In this document: piece after piece, positions 60,758 through 64,000 of the stretch | How the letters are laid out: every line of letters begins with the position of its first letter | How positions within the stretch are numbered: the stretch's first letter is position 1 | NCBI GenBank assembly: GCA_020631735.1 | Contig: CM036160.1 | Coordinates: forward strand, 113,442,680 to 113,506,679 | Reading direction: 5' to 3' | Source of the DNA: Saccharum officinarum | Lineage: Eukaryota > Streptophyta > Magnoliopsida > Poales > Poaceae | DNA: 64,000 nucleotides | Program-made: the position numbers and the translations under genes | The notes under the pieces: model-generated | Database searches by the model: none | Seen by the model: only the letters and a program-made list of their open reading frames with translations | What the model was told of the DNA's origin: nothing

Positions 60758-61031
60758 GGCCTTGTTTAGATACCAAAGTTGGTATCCAAACTTTATATAG
60801 TAAACATCACATCACACTGTAGCAATTTTGTTTTTATTTAGTAATAATTGTCCAAACATTGATTAATTAGGCTTAAAATGTTCGTCTCGCAAAGTACAAC
60901 AAAACTGTGCAATTAGTTTTTTATTTCATCTATATTTAGTACTCCATACATGTGCCGGCATTTTGATGTGACAGAGAATCTTCTTTTTGTATAGTGAAAT
61001 TTGGGGTGAATTTAGGTATCTAAACAAGGTC
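60758..61031. mobile_element. Tourist-like MITE upstream of prx4
   Basis: Ends GGCCTTGTTTAGATACC and GGTATCTAAACAAGGTC, flanked by TTG on both sides (60755-60757, 61032-61034). Close relative of the element at 29357. Confidence 0.8.
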
Positions 61032-61101
61032 TTGCATTGAGTTCTAGGCATACCATGGAGCCTGCAGGATGGTCTGGCACGTACTGGCAGCTAGTCACAA
61101 A

Positions 61102-61415
61102 GGCTGTGTTTAGTACGCGAAAAGAAAATTTTTAGGTGTCACATCGGATGTTTTATGGAATGTCAGAAGGGGTTTTCGGATACTAATAAAAAAATTACAT
61201 AACTCATCTAGAAACTGCGAAACAAATTTATTAAGTCTAATTAATCCATCATTAGCACATGGACTAATTAGCCTTAAAAGATTTGTCTCGCGATTTCCAA
61301 CCAAACTATACAATTAGTTTTTTCTTCGTCTATATTTAGTACTCTATGCATATGTCTGAACATTCGATTCGATATGATGGGTGAACCCCAAAATTTTTGG
61401 GAACTAAACCAAGCC
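61102..61415. mobile_element. TIR MITE upstream of prx4
   Basis: Ends GGCTGTGTTTAG and CTAAACCAAGCC, flanked by AAA on both sides; the interior contains the inverted pair TAAGTCTAATTAATCCATC and GGACTAATTAGCCTTA. Confidence 0.7.
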
Positions 61416-61607
61416 AAAGTCAGCAGCTGAGCTTTGTCTGTTTGGTTTCAATATCAGTTCAGAAAACGATGAACACCGAGTTGTGTTTGGTTTTAGAAAT
61501 TGCCGAGTTGTGTCCATGCAGCATGTTGTGACATGTTCCCGGCGCGTGCATCCCGGGCTGGTCTCAAGCGGCACCTAACAGCTCTCTGACTTCCGGTTCC
61601 GGGTGTC

Positions 61608-61614
61608 TATAAAA
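61608..61614 (+). promoter_or_regulatory. TATA box of prx4
   Basis: TATAAAA, 75-81 bp upstream of the ATG at 61689. The leader between them includes an AGC repeat. Confidence 0.65.
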
Positions 61615-61688
61615 TTGACGTGCTGTTAGCCTGTTACTCATCACTCTTACTGGTCACTGCACTAACAGCAGCAGCAGCAGCAGAAAAG

Positions 61689-62823
61689 ATGGCTCGGCTG
61701 GGCATCCTCGTCTTGGTTGCGCTGCTCGCCGCCGCCACTGCTCAAGCGCAAGTGCCGGTGCCGGTGCCGCTGCCACCCAGCCCAAGCCCACCAGTCCGAG
61801 CTCCACCACCGGCTTCAGCTCGGCCAAAGCTGAGGTACGGCTTCTACAAGCGGTCGTGCCCTTACGCCGAGGAAATCGTCAGGGAGGCCGTGAGGAACGC
61901 CACCAACGTCAACCCCGGCCTCGGCGCCGGCCTCATCCGCATGGCCTTCCACGACTGCTTCGTCCAGGTATGTGAACCAATGCTTCCAAAATTTGGCCGT
62001 GCATGCATGCAATGCATTGCTTTGACAAGCTACCACCACGTATTTGTTGTTGCATTTTGCAGGGCTGTGACGGCTCAGTGCTGCTGGACCCGACGCCGGC
62101 GAACCCGCGGCCGGAGAAACTGGGCCCGCCAAACTTCCCCAGCCTGCGCGGCTTCGACGTGGTGGACGCGGCCAAGGCGGCGCTCGAGAAGGCCTGCCCG
62201 GCCGTCGTCTCCTGTGCTGACGTCGTCCAGTTCGCCGCCCGTGACGCAGTCTTCTTCCTTAGCGGCTCCAAGGTCTTCTACAGCCTCAAGGGGGACGCTT
62301 CGACGGCAGCGTGTCCTTCGAGAACGAGACGCTCAGGTTCCTGCCGCCGCCGTTCTTCAGCCTCTCCCAGCTCATCCAGAGCTTCAAGGTCAAGGGCCTC
62401 GACGTCGACGACCTCGTCGTGCTCTCCGGCGCCCACACCATCGGCCACTCCCACTGCTCCTCCTTCTCCGACCGCATCTCCACGCCGCCCTCCGACATGA
62501 ACCCTCGCCTCGCCACCGTACTCAAGAAGCAGTGCCCGGCCCACCCCAACTTCACCAATGACCCCACGGTGGTGCAGGACGTCGTCACCCCCAACACGCT
62601 GGACAACCAGTACTACAAGAACGCGTTAAATCACAAGGTGCTATTCATCTCCGACGCGGCCCTTCTCAACTCGACGGAGACGGCGAAGAAGGTGATCGAG
62701 AACGCTTTCATCCGTGGAAGGTGGGAGAGAAAGTTCGCCAAGGCGATGGTGAAGATGTCGCTCCTCGACATCAAGACTGCCGCCAACGGAGAGATCCGGA
62801 AGAACTGCCACGTGGTCAACTAG
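61689..62823 (+). CDS. prx4: secreted class III peroxidase with short Pro-rich linker; one frameshift
   Basis: The ATG at 61689 gives a signal peptide ([20 protein letters not shown]); an upstream in-frame ATG at 61620 lies in the leader and would mask it. A Pro-rich linker ([20 protein letters not shown]) precedes [17 protein letters not shown] and the distal site [10 protein letters not shown]. Intron 61968-62062 (GTATGT...TTGCAG) splits Q from GCDGSVLL, the same site as in prx2. Exon 2 has [13 protein letters not shown], then a break: the G run at 62290-62294 is one base short of keeping frame into [13 protein letters not shown]; from there the frame is intact through [13 protein letters not shown] to [12 protein letters not shown] at 62823. 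It is a working gene if the missing G is a consensus error, otherwise a young pseudogene. It is the only plus-strand peroxidase here. Confidence 0.85.
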
Positions 62824-63958
62824 CGTTAATTAGATTTGTTTCCTCGTCATAAGTACAAGTGCTTTGTTTGATTTGATTTTTCGTTGCATCCAGATATATA
62901 TATCTGGTTGGTTTTTTGGTATTGAGTTGGCATAAGATATGATGTGCTCGATTAGAGATCAGGTGATTCAATAATCAATAAATTAATTAAGTTTCTAGTT
63001 CTTTTTTTGGCTGAACCTCAATGCTTCATTTTTTTAGACTGAATTGTGATCAATGGGCTGATTTTACAAATAATGCATACTAAGGACACCTGATACATGT
63101 GGTAAACCTCAGAGGAAGTGTCAATTGCGAATACATGCCTGTGGCAGTAATCATATAGTAGCCCACTCTTTTCTTTTGAACGGTAATGGCAAGTGTTCTG
63201 CCTTTTCATTGGATCGGAGTAAGGAACAGAGTGCAACTCCAAAGCCTGGGAAAAGTTGCTAGGATCTGTGAGCTATGGAAAAGTTTTTTTTTTACAACGA
63301 CACTTAAAAGAGTATCCCATATCTGATATATATTGAGGAATACAAAGACTGATACAGAACCTGGATAATAAAGACATAAAATGACCTCTAAAAAATAAGA
63401 GTACATAAAGAAACAAATTAGTCTTCTTCTTCCTACGATCACCCGCTGCTTGCCAGAGCTTGAAAATCGCACTAAATAGACGGTAATGAAATGGAACACT
63501 TGCAAACATCCTCGCTGCCGACAACCAGACCTACTACACCACTAAATGAATATCGGCTGGAGGAATCTCTAAGGAACACAAGCTTGCAATTCTTCACCAT
63601 CATTACAGATTATTGAAAATATCAGACCTTGCCGTCGAACGGATCGAAAGAAGATGTCGAAATCATCCCATCAAAAGTTAGCCAACTGCTTCCTAAGATA
63701 AACACACCAATTGCCAAGATCTGAAGAGCAACAGATTTGACAAATCATGCTCTCACTAGCCCTTCACCGATGCTAGATCGAACGTCGTCGAGGTAGAGAG
63801 AGGCAAGAGAGATCTTATTCTAAAACGCCATCGTCACCACCACCTCGTCGATGACACCAGAAACCAAATACTATGAGAAACATTGGAACAAACTTAGATC
63901 TACAAAGAGGTCGGGTCCCCACTCCTCCAACCACCGGCGAGATTGCCGGATGGGAGAG
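62824..63958. other. 3' flank of prx4, no further gene seen
   Basis: Possible polyadenylation signals (AATCAATAAATT near 62970). 63280-63950 resembles dispersed grass repeat sequence but has no recognisable frame or boundaries. Confidence 0.4.
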
Positions 63959-64000
63959 TGAAAGGATCTTACAATGCTTAGAAGAGGGGTGAATAGGCGT
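63959..64000. mobile_element. Possible LTR tip cut by the window edge
   Basis: TGAAAGGATCTTACAATGC followed by GAGGGGTGAATAGG resembles the left tip of the LTR at 47713 (TGAAATGATC ... GAGGGGGGTGAATTGG). Confidence 0.35.

Overview
The window is nuclear DNA of a grass. Evidence: class III peroxidase genes with plant-type introns, a plant-type BRR2 spliceosomal helicase, and a dense load of grass transposons (CACTA elements with TTTGCCGACTGC subterminal repeats, Tourist-like MITEs with GGCC-type ends, Stowaway-like MITEs, solo LTRs, a hAT element with a ZMYM/TTF-like transposase). The repeat types suggest a panicoid grass, perhaps an Andropogoneae; that is inference. A run of 100 Ns (2621-2720) shows this is a draft assembly.

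Layout. 1-9342: the 5' flank and start codon of a BRR2 helicase gene appear twice in direct orientation (1-2620 and 6727-9342), separated by the gap and by a second BRR2 copy. That copy stops after the first helicase cassette and carries a 1-bp frameshift. 9659-19014: peroxidase prx1, split in its coding exon by an 8.26-kb CACTA element (10500-18759, target duplication CAC). The CACTA carries a 520-bp-arm inverted repeat, two further unpaired CACTA ends and gene-derived fragments. 19.6-32.4 kb is repeats: a long (TA)n tract, an old LTR element without recognisable pol but with an antisense coiled-coil reading frame, a decayed fragment resembling a complex I subunit gene, and a 2.65-kb solo LTR with perfect target duplications. 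34.4-35.9 kb: prx2, with a Tourist-like MITE abutting its splice donor and a 7-bp frameshifting insertion. 36-42.9 kb: MITEs and AT-rich spacer. 42975-44552: prx3, the only intact peroxidase, a 525-aa protein with about 200 residues of Ser/Pro/Tyr-rich cell-wall-protein-like repeats between the signal peptide and the peroxidase domain. 45.16-54.03 kb: a 1.94-kb tandem duplication whose second unit alone received a 1.55-kb LTR-like insertion and a 3.4-kb hAT element, so the first unit shows both empty sites. 54-60.8 kb: a putative solo LTR, a small CACTA-like element, MITEs and simple repeats. 61689-62823 (plus strand): prx4, with one frameshift in a G run.

The biological theme is a dispersed cluster of secreted class III peroxidases (wall cross-linking and H2O2 chemistry) that differ mainly in the segment before the catalytic domain: cysteine-containing in prx1 and prx2, a short Pro-rich linker in prx4, and a long HRGP-like domain in prx3. 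Several genes differ from an open frame by only one or two bases in mononucleotide runs, so consensus error should be excluded before calling them dead. All boundaries were read by eye; no alignment or database search was run.
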